From the NCBI RefSeq assembly GCF_000455445.1, contig NZ_HG417091.1:1-37427 (forward strand): a stretch of 37,427 nt of DNA, given 5' to 3'. Positions 1 to 9,045 of this stretch are shown piece by piece. A program made the translations under genes and the position numbers. Within the stretch, counting starts at the first letter, position 1. The number at the start of each line of letters is the position of its first letter. The notes beneath the pieces are model-generated. The model had not been told where the DNA came from and made no database searches. It saw only the letters and a program-made list of their open reading frames with translations. This DNA is from Hoylesella timonensis 4401737 = DSM 22865 = JCM 15640. GTDB lineage: Bacteria > Bacteroidota > Bacteroidia > Bacteroidales > Bacteroidaceae.

Positions 1-87
1 CTGAGCCCAGGCTTCCACGAAAATTATTGTTTGATAAACTTTCTATTAAAATATCAAAAAGTTGATGATGTTATCGATTAAAATGTG

Positions 88-95
88 TAATTTTG
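88..95 (+). promoter_or_regulatory. Bacteroidota -7 promoter box upstream of purB
   Basis: TAATTTTG matches the Bacteroidota -7 consensus TAnnTTTG and is followed directly by a C. No good -33 TTTG lies 19-21 bases upstream; the nearest TTG (62-64) is 23 bases away. The leader repeat starts within a few bases of this box, as it does at the second copy near 15.7 kb. Confidence 0.55.
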
Positions 96-96
96 C

Positions 97-161
97 AGAA
101 GATAGGCTGCGCCTTAACAAAGAATGTAAACTTTCTCTGTCTTCGGCTCGTGCAATCTTTA
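97..161 (+). repeat. Structured leader repeat, copy 1 (purB 5' UTR)
   Basis: This element begins just after the -7 box and shares its core with 15703-15763 (the GGCTGCGCC segment, then CTCTGTCTTCGGCT). Visible pairing: AAGAT 99-103 with ATCTT 155-159, closed further by G98-T160; GCC 111-113 with GGC 145-147; TGC with GCA; and an inner ACAAAGA/TCTCTGT arm with one mismatch. The A102-T156 pair is G-C in the other copy, which supports an RNA structure. It is probably transcribed as the purB leader. Function unknown. Confidence 0.6.
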
Positions 162-248
162 CAGAAAATAGGATGCATCTTTGCAAATGAAGACAGCTCA
201 ATTGTTTTGAGCTGGTGCTACCCTTTAGGAAATATACATAATAAGATA

Positions 249-1595
249 ATGACACTTGACGCTTTAACCGCCATTTCGCCCATTGATGGGAGATATCGCA
301 GCAAAACAGTTGCACTGGCAGATTATTTTTCAGAATATGCGCTCATTCGCTATCGCATACGCGTGGAAATAGAGTACTTTATTGCCCTTTGCGAACTTCC
401 GTTACCTCAACTCCAAAACTTTAATCATTCTTTGTTCCCGCGTCTTCGGGATATTTATCAAAAGTTTGATGAAACTTCTGCACAGCGTGTAAAGGATATA
501 GAACAGGTGACCAATCACGATGTCAAGGCGGTTGAATATTTCCTCAAAGAAGAGTTTGATAAGATAGGTGGGTTGGAAACGTTCAAAGAGTTTATTCACT
601 TTGGACTTACCTCACAAGACATTAATAACACTAGTGTGCCCTTGTCTATCAAGGAGGCGCTGCATGAAGTGCTGATTCCCTGTATTGAAGAATTGATAGA
701 ACAGTTGGAAGCCTATGCCGCCCAATGGAAGGACGTGCCAATGTTGGCAAAAACTCATGGGCAGCCTGCCTCACCAACTCGTTTGGGCAAAGAACTCATG
801 GTGTATGTTTATCGACTTCGTGAGCAGTTAACGCTTCTTGAGACTTGTAAGATGAGTGCTAAGTTTGGCGGTGCTACAGGAAACTATAATGCACATCATG
901 TGGCTTATCCTGCCATTGACTGGAAGGATTTTGGTAATTGCTTCGTGCAGGAGAAGTTGGGTTTGCAGCGAGAGCAATACACCACCCAAATTAGTAATTA
1001 TGACCACATGGGGGCTTTCTTCGATGCTTTGCGCCGTATCAATACCATCGTGTTAGATATGGATCGAGACTTTTGGATGTATATTTCCATGGAGTACTTT
1101 AAGCAAAAAATCAAAGCAGGAGAAGTTGGGTCGAGTGCTATGCCTCATAAGGTGAACCCGATAGATTTTGAAAATAGCGAGGGTAATTTAGGTATGTCCA
1201 ATGCCATTTTACAATTCTTGGCTCAGAAATTGCCAGTGAGCAGGTTGCAGCGTGATTTAACAGATTCTACCGTGTTGCGTAATGTCGGTGTTCCAATAGG
1301 ACACACAATGATAGCCCTTCAGAGCACATTGAAGGGATTACGCAAGCTTATCTTGAATGAAGACAAACTATATCAAGATTTGGATAAGACTTGGGCAGTG
1401 GTCGCAGAGGCTATCCAAACCATTTTGCGTCGCGAGGCTTATCCGCATCCATACGAAGCGTTGAAAGCATTGACACGTACCAACCACCAGATGACCGAAC
1501 AGACCATCTATGAGTTCATTCAGAATTTGGATGTAAGTGACGAAATAAAAAAAGAACTGATGGCGATTACACCACATAATTACACAGGTGTGTAA
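249..1595 (+). CDS. purB: Adenylosuccinate lyase
   Basis: PurB cleaves SAICAR to AICAR and adenylosuccinate to AMP, releasing fumarate, in purine biosynthesis in the cytoplasm. The 448-residue protein has the fumarase/aspartase superfamily layout: the N-terminal 'AISPIDGRY' typical of PurB, KTHGQPASPT with His170 in the active-site region, and the signature loop GSSAMPHKVN at 294-303. The ATG at 249 is chosen because the protein then begins MTLDALTAISPIDGRY, as in other PurB proteins. The frame is open upstream to 93, but that part is the leader repeat and its translation resembles no PurB N-terminus. The gene has its own promoter (near 88) and a ~150-nt structured leader. The next gene follows after 158 bases. 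Confidence 0.96.
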   Translation: MTLDALTAISPIDGRYRSKTVALADYFSEYALIRYRIRVEIEYFIALCELPLPQLQNFNHSLFPRLRDIYQKFDETSAQRVKDIEQVTNHDVKAVEYFLKEEFDKIGGLETFKEFIHFGLTSQDINNTSVPLSIKEALHEVLIPCIEELIEQLEAYAAQWKDVPMLAKTHGQPASPTRLGKELMVYVYRLREQLTLLETCKMSAKFGGATGNYNAHHVAYPAIDWKDFGNCFVQEKLGLQREQYTTQISNYDHMGAFFDALRRINTIVLDMDRDFWMYISMEYFKQKIKAGEVGSSAMPHKVNPIDFENSEGNLGMSNAILQFLAQKLPVSRLQRDLTDSTVLRNVGVPIGHTMIALQSTLKGLRKLILNEDKLYQDLDKTWAVVAEAIQTILRREAYPHPYEALKALTRTNHQMTEQTIYEFIQNLDVSDEIKKELMAITPHNYTGV

Positions 1596-1753
1596 GTGCG
1601 AAAGGGGAGAAGGCGTGACGCCTTTGAAAGACGGACGGCACGTTAAACGTTTCGGTTTTTCAGACCTATTTATTACGATAATAATATCAGAAAATAAAAA
1701 TATATCAAAATCAGCCGTGAGGCTAATTATTTACAAAGAAAAGTTGATTAAAA

Positions 1754-3169
1754 ATGATGGATTCAGAATTAGAAAAGAATTTTCAGGAGCAATCCTTAGA
1801 GCAGGGCAATCAAAGTCGTGAGACTTACCAAAGGCCTTCGGGAAATAATGAAAGAGATGCTCGATACGGTGAGCGAAGACCTCGTCGTCGCATTCAACGT
1901 CCTTATGATGGTGAACGGATGAGTAGACCAACAAGTGAGGGTGGCTTTCGCCCAGAGGGTTTTGGGAATAATTTAGAAAATAATAATGTAGAAAGAACTC
2001 CTTCGCGTCCTTATCGACCTCGTTATTCGAATAATGAGCAAGGAGAATATCGCTCTCGTTATCGTCGTGACTACCAAAGTGGCTATCAGTCACGTCGACA
2101 AGAAGGTTATCGCCCTCGATACCAGAATGATGTAGACGAAGGTTATTCATCCCGACAGTCCGGTGGATACCGCCCACGATACAACAATGATGGCGAGAAT
2201 GGATATCAGTCTCGTCAGGGTGGTTATCGCCCACGTTATAACAACAATGATAGTCAGAGTGGATACTCTCGTGAGGGAGGTTACAATCGAGGAGGGTATC
2301 AACCACGTGGCAATTATCAAAATCGGGGGGGCTACAATAGAGGCGGTTACCAGCAAGGAGGTTATCGTCAACATTCTCCAAACTATAACCCGAATGCAAA
2401 ATATAGTTTGAAGAAGCGAATTGAATATAATGAGGAGCATATCGATCCGACAGTTCCTGTTCGATTAAATAAATACTTGGCTAATGCTGGTGTATGTAGC
2501 CGGCGTGAGGCTGATGAGTTTATCCAAGCTGGGGTAGTGAAGGTAAATGGCGAAGTTGTAACAGAATTGGGAACGAAAGTCCTACGCTCAGATGAGGTGG
2601 TGTTCCATGATCAGCCTGTTTCTTTAGAGAAGAAAGTATATGTGCTTTTGAATAAGCCCAAGGATTACGTGACCACCAGTGATGACCCGCAACAAAGAAA
2701 AACGGTCATGGACTTAGTGAAAAATGCTTGTCCTGAGCGTATCTATCCTGTGGGTCGGTTAGACAGAAACACCACAGGGGTACTTTTGTTTACCAACGAC
2801 GGAGATTTGGCAAGCAAATTAACTCATCCCAAGTTTCTAAAGAAGAAAGTATATCATGTGTTCTTAGATAAAAATGTAACTGCACACGATATGCAACAAA
2901 TTGCCGAGGGAATTGAGTTAGAAGATGGTGAAATCCATGCAGATGCCATTGAGTATACAGATGAGCCAGAGAAAAATCAAGTAGGAATAGAAATCCATAG
3001 TGGTAAAAATCGCATTGTGCGTCGCATCTTTGAGAGCTTGGGCTACCGAGTTATCAAATTGGATCGAGTGCAGTTTGCGGGTTTAACCAAAAAGAATCTG
3101 CGCCGAGGCGATTGGCGATTCCTCACCGCTCAGGAAGTAGATATGCTGAGAATGGGTGCATTTGAATAG
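1754..3169 (+). CDS. RluB/RsuA-family 23S rRNA pseudouridine synthase with RG/YRPRY-rich N-terminal extension
   Basis: The C-terminal half is a pseudouridine synthase of the RsuA/RluB family, which modifies a uridine in rRNA. An S4 RNA-binding domain lies at about 236-283 (VRLNKYLANAGVCSRREADE). The catalytic domain starts near 295, with the catalytic Asp337 in GRLDRNTTG and the family motif SGKNRIVRRIFE near 416. The first ~215 residues are low-complexity and basic, with repeats of YRPRY, GGYNRGGY and SGYQSR, and are presumably disordered and RNA-binding. Typical bacterial RluB is about 250-300 residues, so the 471-residue length comes from this extension; I recall similar extensions in Bacteroidota homologues. 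ATG codons lie in tandem at 1754 and 1757. RluB is more likely than RsuA or RluE, but this is not certain. Confidence 0.88.
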   Translation: MMDSELEKNFQEQSLEQGNQSRETYQRPSGNNERDARYGERRPRRRIQRPYDGERMSRPTSEGGFRPEGFGNNLENNNVERTPSRPYRPRYSNNEQGEYRSRYRRDYQSGYQSRRQEGYRPRYQNDVDEGYSSRQSGGYRPRYNNDGENGYQSRQGGYRPRYNNNDSQSGYSREGGYNRGGYQPRGNYQNRGGYNRGGYQQGGYRQHSPNYNPNAKYSLKKRIEYNEEHIDPTVPVRLNKYLANAGVCSRREADEFIQAGVVKVNGEVVTELGTKVLRSDEVVFHDQPVSLEKKVYVLLNKPKDYVTTSDDPQQRKTVMDLVKNACPERIYPVGRLDRNTTGVLLFTNDGDLASKLTHPKFLKKKVYHVFLDKNVTAHDMQQIAEGIELEDGEIHADAIEYTDEPEKNQVGIEIHSGKNRIVRRIFESLGYRVIKLDRVQFAGLTKKNLRRGDWRFLTAQEVDMLRMGAFE

Positions 3170-3181
3170 TTGAGATATATA

Positions 3182-3369
3182 GTTGACAAGTTGACAAGTA
3201 GACCAGTTGACCAGTTGATGGTTCCATAATGTCGCCTATAACCAATTGCGAACGACAACAAACCATCGGCATTAACTTGTGAACTTGTAAACTCGTCAAC
3301 TTGTCAACTCGTCAACTTGTCACCTTGTAAACTTGTGAACTCGTAAACTCGTAAACTAAAAAACTAACA
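3182..3369 (+). repeat. Opposed arrays of a degenerate 8-bp repeat upstream of asnS
   Basis: Five copies of GTTGACAA-like units run from 3182 to 3221. Ten copies of AACTTGTC-like units (last base variable, AACTCGTM variants) run from 3274 to 3353, with two decayed units up to 3369 touching the asnS start. The two unit types are reverse complements out of phase, so the transcript could form a long imperfect hairpin around a ~50-nt spacer. From memory, such simple repeats are common in Bacteroidales intergenic DNA. No promoter consensus is visible in the arrays. Confidence 0.8.
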
Positions 3370-3371
3370 TA

Positions 3372-4766
3372 ATGAAACGTACAAAAATTATTGATGTCCT
3401 TCAGAGTACAGACTTCAATCAAGAAGTGCTGGTAAAAGGTTGGGTGCGTACTCATCGCAGTAGTAAAGCCGTACACTTTATAGCACTGAATGATGGTTCA
3501 ACGATTAAGAACGTACAAATAGTCGTTGACCCGGAAACAATAGACCCCGAAACACTTAAAAACATCACAACAGGCGCATGCTTATGTGTCTCTGGCACTT
3601 TGGTTGAAAGTCAAGGACAAGGACAAACCGTAGAAATTCAAGGAAAAGAAATTGAGATTTATGGCTTGTGTGGCAACGATTATCCGATGCAGAAAAAAGG
3701 GCAGTCGTTTGAATATATGCGACAGCATGCACATCTGCGTTTGCGCACCAACACCTTTGGAGCGGTGATGCGCATTCGCCACAATATGGCAATCGCTATA
3801 CATAAGTATTTTCATGACCATGGTTACTTTTATTTCCATACACCTATTATTACTGCCTCGGATGCAGAAGGTGCAGGAGAGATGTTTCAAGTAACTACGC
3901 AAGATCTGAATAATCTACAGCGAGATGAACAAGGAAAGGTGAAATATGATGATGATTTCTTTGGGAAAATGACATCGCTCACCGTTTCAGGACAGTTGGA
4001 AGGTGAACTGGGTGCCACCGCTTTAGGACAGATTTATACCTTTGGACCAACTTTCCGCGCCGAAAACTCCAACACCCCTCGTCATTTGGCAGAGTTTTGG
4101 ATGATTGAACCCGAAATTGCTTTTACAGATTTGGATGATCTGATGGGCATTGAAGAAGAATTTATCAAGTATTGTGTGCAATGGGCTTTGGACAATTGTA
4201 AGGATGATCTCGAGTTCTTAAACAAGATGATTGATAAAACCTTGTTGACACGATTGCAGAGCGTTGTAAGCGGTAGCTTTGTGCGACTTGATTATTCCGA
4301 AGGAATCAAAATTTTGGAAGAAGCGGTAAAGAGTGGACAGAAGTTCGAATATCCTGTATCATGGGGAATGGATTTGGCGAGTGAACACGAACGCTATTTG
4401 GTGGAACATCACTTTAAGAAACCTGTCATCATGTACAATTATCCGAAGGAAATCAAAGCCTTCTATATGAAAATCAACGAAGATGGCAAAACGGTTCAAG
4501 GGACGGATGTGCTCTTCCCACAGATTGGTGAAATCATTGGGGGATCGGTTCGTGAAGAAAGTTATGAAAAGCTGCTGGGTGAAATCGAACGTCGCCACAT
4601 TCCGATGAAAGATATGTGGTGGTATCTTGATACACGTAAATTTGGCTCTTGTCCTCATGGTGGCTTTGGATTGGGCTTCGAACGTCTCATTCTCTTTGTT
4701 ACGGGAATGCAGAATATTCGAGATGTGATACCTTTCCCACGCACACCCAAGTGCGCAGAATTCTAA
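3372..4766 (+). CDS. asnS: Asparaginyl-tRNA synthetase
   Basis: This class IIb synthetase charges tRNA-Asn with asparagine using ATP in the cytoplasm. An N-terminal OB-fold anticodon-binding domain ([25 protein letters not shown], first ~100 residues) precedes the class II catalytic core. Motif 2 is [20 protein letters not shown] and motif 3 is [22 protein letters not shown], with the AsnRS-type ending PFPRTP. The length of 464 residues is normal for the family. The ATG at 3372 abuts the 8-bp repeat array. Its presence implies direct tRNA-Asn charging, though it does not exclude the amidotransferase route. Confidence 0.97.
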   Translation: MKRTKIIDVLQSTDFNQEVLVKGWVRTHRSSKAVHFIALNDGSTIKNVQIVVDPETIDPETLKNITTGACLCVSGTLVESQGQGQTVEIQGKEIEIYGLCGNDYPMQKKGQSFEYMRQHAHLRLRTNTFGAVMRIRHNMAIAIHKYFHDHGYFYFHTPIITASDAEGAGEMFQVTTQDLNNLQRDEQGKVKYDDDFFGKMTSLTVSGQLEGELGATALGQIYTFGPTFRAENSNTPRHLAEFWMIEPEIAFTDLDDLMGIEEEFIKYCVQWALDNCKDDLEFLNKMIDKTLLTRLQSVVSGSFVRLDYSEGIKILEEAVKSGQKFEYPVSWGMDLASEHERYLVEHHFKKPVIMYNYPKEIKAFYMKINEDGKTVQGTDVLFPQIGEIIGGSVREESYEKLLGEIERRHIPMKDMWWYLDTRKFGSCPHGGFGLGFERLILFVTGMQNIRDVIPFPRTPKCAEF

Positions 4767-4912
4767 ACAAATTCATCTGATGATATTTCATGCCGATACC
4801 TTATTATATAGTGAGAACGACACATATAGTGAAAAAATAACGTGTTGTTTTGCGTATAAATGAGAGATTAAATAAAAAAACTTGTCTAAATATTAAAAAA
4901 AGAAGATTTTTA

Positions 4913-4944
4913 TTTGTTTGTTTTAATATTTATCTCTATATTTG
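4913..4944 (+). promoter_or_regulatory. Consensus Bacteroidota promoter for the large surface lipoprotein gene
   Basis: TTTG at 4913-4916, a 20-base spacer, then TATATTTG at 4937-4944. This is an excellent match to TTTG-N19-21-TAnnTTTG. Transcription should begin near 4950, giving a ~150-nt leader before the ATG at 5102. The strong promoter and the codon choice of the gene suggest high expression. Confidence 0.75.
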
Positions 4945-4949
4945 CACCA

Positions 4950-5101
4950 AGATAATTTGCCTGTAATAGGGTTACTATGTACATAACGAACAATCATTGG
5001 CGTGAAAAAAACAGACGGCTTAGTTTTCTGACAGAAATCAAAGCGTCTTTGAATAATAAGTATATATTTAATTTTTATTGTTTTATTTAATTTTATATCG
5101 T
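4950..5101 (+). other. Long 5' leader with a possible stem-loop
   Basis: This is the predicted untranslated leader of the lipoprotein gene and fills most of the 335-base gap after asnS. AGACG 5013-5017 can pair with CGTCT 5044-5048, enclosing a TTTCT/AGAAA hairpin (5025-5029 with 5033-5037). The last 50 bases are very A/T-rich and probably unstructured, which favours translation initiation in Bacteroidota. I recognise no known riboswitch. Confidence 0.4.
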
Positions 5102-8100
5102 ATGAGAAAGAAATTTTTAAGTACGCTGCTAATGGGAGCTTTAGTAACAGCTTCTATGAGTACGTTTACATCTTGTAAGGACTACGATGATGACATCAAC
5201 AATCTGCAACACAGATTGATGCATTGACTCCACTCAAGACTGTAAAAACAGAATTGCAGAGCGAACTCGCTAACTTGCAAAAACAGTTGGAAGCCAAAGA
5301 TGCACAACTGCAAGAGGCTATTACAAAGCTGCAGACAGCTGATGCAGATCAGACAAAGCAGATTACAAAGCTTGCTGCAGATGTTTCTGGCTTAGAGGCA
5401 CGTGTAAAGACTGCTGAAGAAGCTTTAGCAAAAGTAAACGAAGCTTTGAAAGGCAAGGCAAGCGAAGCAGAACTGAAAGAACTGGCTGGAAAGGTAGCTG
5501 CTGTAGAAAGTAGCCTTGTTGAGCATTTGAAACAAATCAAGGAACTGAAGGCTGGTCTTGAAGATGTGCAGACAGCACAAGAGGGTATTAAGTCAGATAT
5601 TCAAGAGCAAAAGGATGCGCTTGAAGGCTACAAAACCCGTTTAGAGGCTCTTGAGAAGAAAGGCTTGTCAGAGGCTGATATCAAGAAGATTTATGACAAG
5701 ATTGAAGAGGCTACGAAAGCTTTGGATAAGAAGTTGTCTGAAGAAATCGCTCAGCTCAAGGCTGATGCTAAGTCATTGTCTGATAAGATTGATGCGGTAA
5801 GTACAAACGTTAACGTATTGAACGTATTGCTACCTACAGAGCTTCGTAGTATCGTTTTCGCTCCAGATTCATATTACTGGGGTATCGAGGCTACCAAAAT
5901 TCAAACCTTGAAGTACAACGCATACACATTGTCTCCTGTTGCTTGGAACGTGATAGAAACCAAGGGTTATGATAAGGCTGAACGTTATGAAGCAAAGGCT
6001 GGTTCGAGAGTACTTGCTTTTGTAGCAAACTACCACATGAACCCTTCAACAGCTGTTATAGATCCTGCTACTGCTAAGGTTAATGTCCTCTCTGGAGACA
6101 AGGAGTACACACGTGCTGCTGCTGATGCAGGTTTGTCTGTTGCAAGCTGGACAGTTGAAGGTGGCATGTTAAAGGTTAACTTGGACGTAACAAATCCTGA
6201 AAAGATTAAGTCTGTGAAAGAAAACGAAATGGTTACCGTTTTCGCTACACAGGTAACACTTCCTGGTATGACCTTGAATAAGGACCAAAACATCGCTGAA
6301 AGGACCATTACTTCTGATTATGCAACTTTATATGCAGAGTCTATTTCTGACTTGAAATTGGCTCACCGTGCTGGTGAAGATGTTCCTTTCTTAGGTGTTG
6401 AAAGTCCTAATAAGTCTGTACTGGCTGGACCTGACAAAGATCACAAACACCACCAGCTGTTGATGCAGCACGCATTTGAAGCAGGTGTAAGTGGTAAGTA
6501 CGGTCCTCAGGATTCTGTTAACTACAATGAGACTTTGGATCTCCGCAAGCTTGTAGAAGTACATTATAAGAATGCAAAGGGTGTCAACAGATTGATGACC
6601 GCTGAGGATTTCGAAGCTAATGGCATGAAGTTTAAGTTCGAGATTACAGCACTTTACTTAGGGTCTACCAAGACTTCCGAATCTGCTCATGCTGCTATTA
6701 ATCCTGAAGACGGTTATACATTCCGTCCACAGATGCCTGAGTATGACAAGGATCATGTAGGTAAGCAACAAGCTTACGGAGCTGAGCAAGCTCGTCCTAC
6801 CATTGGCCGTACACCATTAGTTCGTGTATCTTTGCTTGACAAGGATGGTAAAGTGCTTGATTATGGTTATATCCGTATCAAGATTACAGAGAAGAAGACT
6901 CCTGCTACAGTTGAACCAGATAAGCATGTTGATTATCAAGGACCTGATTACAACTACTCATATAATGGTGAATGTACAGATCCTGCAAAAGAGTGGAAGT
7001 ACGAGACAAAGTGGATCCAGACAGAGTACGATTTGTACCACATGTTAGGTATCACTCGTGAAGAATTCGAAGCTAATTATGGCGTTTCTCCTGTAAAGGA
7101 TGCAAATAATGGTGGTTTGCAGCAGTATAAGATGAGTGCCAATGGCAAGACATTTGAGAAGATGGCTGAGCCTATCGGACAGGCTTATACTAAGAACGAA
7201 ACCTCTCCTGAAGATGGAACTCTTACAAGTATCTTGGGTTGGAAGTTAACTGCTGTTCAAGCTAAGCAACTGTTCGTTACAGAGAAGAAGGCTAATGTAG
7301 AAATTGCCGTGAAGTACGAGTCTAAGGACAAGTCTAAGTATCCTGATGTATTTGTTACTTTCAAGACTGGCAAGCGCGTTGGTGAGGACTCTACACCTGC
7401 TGGAGAAGTGAAGTTGGCTGACAACATCATTTCTAACTACTGGTATGCTACTAATACTTCTACACCTGGAACCGCTGAGATTCACAGCAATACTTTGACT
7501 CCTGAGGATAATCCTAATGGAACAGCCGATAAGATGGAGACAACATTTGGCGACGTATTCAAGGGCAACAAGATTGGTGCTAGTCTGATAAACGTTGTTA
7601 AAGACCTTACTGAAGGTAAAGAGTATGCAGCTGCTAAACTGAAGCTCAGTCTCGTATTCGATGCTGCAAACACAGGCAAGGAATACAAGGGTATCGACGG
7701 CAAGACTTATGTAATGTCAGTGTCTGAAGATGGTAAGACTTTGAATGCCCAGATTAAGGGTAATCAGGCTAAGAATCCTGTTGCAACTCTTACCAGTCCT
7801 GAAGATCCAAGCGAGACCATGATTGCTTACCAGCACAATGACTATGCTCATGCATTGCTGAACTACAAGGATCACAACTCATTGGCTAACGACGTAGTGA
7901 AAGCTATCATCGGTATCAAGGCTCAGAATGAGTGCGCAAAGAATCTGGCTCTGACGAACAATACATTTGACGTTCGCTTCCTCCGTCCAATCAACGCTAA
8001 GAATGCCAACAAGGAAATTGTTGATGCAAGTTATGTTGAAATGCAGCAGATTAAGGCTACAGACCTTTTGAAGTTCACAGACTGGCGTGATGCTTGGAAC

Positions 8101-8451
8101 AAAAAACAAGCTGCTGGTATCGGTGGTGAATATGAGAAGTACTATGGTGTAACGGGTGTAACAATCGATGGCATTGCAGACGGACAGTCTATTAGCCTCA
8201 ATCCTAATGTGATGACCAACTTGGGTCAGAGCGATCCTTCTAAGTTCGTTCCATTAGGCGATGTTACTAAGAACATTGACTTCGTTTATACTGCAGCTGA
8301 TGGTGGTACACTGACCTACAAGAATTTGAGTGCTACTGTTCAGGAGTTCCAGATTAAGATTCCTGTAACTGTTAAGTACCTCTGGGGTTATATCACTGAG
8401 AATGTAACTATTACAGTGAAGAAGACCGCTAATAACGCTAAAAAGTTCTAA
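5102..8451 (+). pseudogene. Large coiled-coil surface lipoprotein gene, interrupted by a one-base frameshift
   Basis: The ATG at 5102 starts a clear lipoprotein signal (MRKKFLSTLLMGALV... with lipobox TFTSC, Cys25) followed by KDYDDD, an acidic stretch like Bacteroidota surface-export signals. This frame stops at TGA 5225-5227. The rest of the protein, 1,075 residues, continues in the -1 frame and has no signal peptide of its own. Restoring one base near 5207-5213 would give DDDINNLQ-x-QIDALTPLK, a smooth continuation into the coiled coil. The repaired protein would be ~1,116 residues: a heptad-rich coiled coil to about residue 235, then a long beta-rich region of unknown fold ending in a Lys-rich tail. 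No slippery heptamer is visible. It may be a true mutation, an assembly error or, less likely, reinitiation at the TTG at 5224 that overlaps the stop. Function unknown; likely an abundant surface protein. Confidence 0.75.
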
Positions 8452-8475
8452 TCCTAGATTAGATTATCATACTTG

Positions 8476-8509
8476 AAGGGGAGGGGTAATTTACTCCTTC
8501 CCTTTTTTT
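8476..8509 (+). terminator. Intrinsic terminator after the surface lipoprotein gene
   Basis: An AAGGGGAGGGGTA arm pairs with TACTCCTTCCCTT (13 pairs, two of them G-T) around a 3-base loop, followed by a T-run ending at 8509. It separates the lipoprotein gene from the downstream operon, which starts 15 bases later. No separate promoter is visible in that gap, so the downstream genes may depend on readthrough. Confidence 0.8.
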
Positions 8510-8523
8510 CTTAAATTGACTTT

Positions 8524-9045
8524 ATGAAATTAAAGATATTTACAATATGCATGCTTTGCATGACGTTGACATTTGTTGGATGTAAGTCTGGTAAGAAAAA
8601 AGATCCACTTCGTTCTGAGTATCTACGACCAGCCTCTATGGACTATTCTAGTAAAGACTCATCTGAGATAAAGACATTAGTAGATAACTATGTGGAGAAT
8701 TTCAAGAATAAGAACTTCCGAGTTACAGCCAGCATGCTGTATACTTTGCGAAATGATAGTATCTTGCCATTGTCTGAAGAAATGAAGCAGAAATATATTG
8801 ATGCCTATTCGCGTATGCCCATTTACGATTGTGCTGTGAAGGGCATTATTTTACGAAGTGATAAAAACAACGAAGTACAGGTGTCAGTACAAATTATGCC
8901 TAACGGTAGTATTGATGAAGAGAAAGGTGTTACTACCTTTTGTTTGAATCCTGTGTTAAAGGATGGGAAATGGTATCTTACGTTGTTGGATGAATACGCT
9001 GATGGCGTAGAAAACGTTTATGATAAATATAAAGAAAACCAGTAA
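8524..9045 (+). CDS. Small lipoprotein of unknown function
   Basis: The 173-residue product has a lipoprotein signal peptide with lipobox TFVGC (Cys20), so it should be anchored to a membrane. The mature part carries SSEIKTLVDNYVENFKNKNF, a predicted helix, followed by a beta-rich segment ending in a DGKWYLTLLDEYADG motif. This order resembles NTF2/SnoaL-like folds, but the resemblance is weak and I do not assign a family. The gene overlaps the next one by 26 bases, which suggests translational coupling in the 8.5-13.3 kb operon. Confidence 0.8.
   Translation: MKLKIFTICMLCMTLTFVGCKSGKKKDPLRSEYLRPASMDYSSKDSSEIKTLVDNYVENFKNKNFRVTASMLYTLRNDSILPLSEEMKQKYIDAYSRMPIYDCAVKGIILRSDKNNEVQVSVQIMPNGSIDEEKGVTTFCLNPVLKDGKWYLTLLDEYADGVENVYDKYKENQ

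Noticed and set aside
93..248. N-terminal extension of PurB in an open frame
   Set aside because: The segment starts on the -7 box, is the leader repeat, and its translation matches no PurB; MTLDALTAISPIDGRY at 249 is the natural start.
1610..1624. AAGGCG-TGA-CGCCTT hairpin after purB as a terminator
   Set aside because: The 6-bp stem is not followed by a T-run, so I do not call termination there.
1731..2399. Minus-strand open frame rich in His and Asp
   Set aside because: It is the antisense of the low-complexity repeat region of the pseudouridine synthase gene.
3274..3353. CRISPR array
   Set aside because: The units are 8 bp and contiguous, with no spacers and no cas genes nearby.
3182..3371. 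T-box or amino-acid attenuator before asnS
   Set aside because: No T-box motif or leader peptide is present; the region is simple 8-bp repeats, and T-boxes are not expected in Bacteroidota.
5195..5227. Programmed -1 ribosomal frameshift
   Set aside because: No slippery X-XXY-YYZ heptamer or strong downstream pseudoknot is visible around the junction; mutation or sequence error is more likely.
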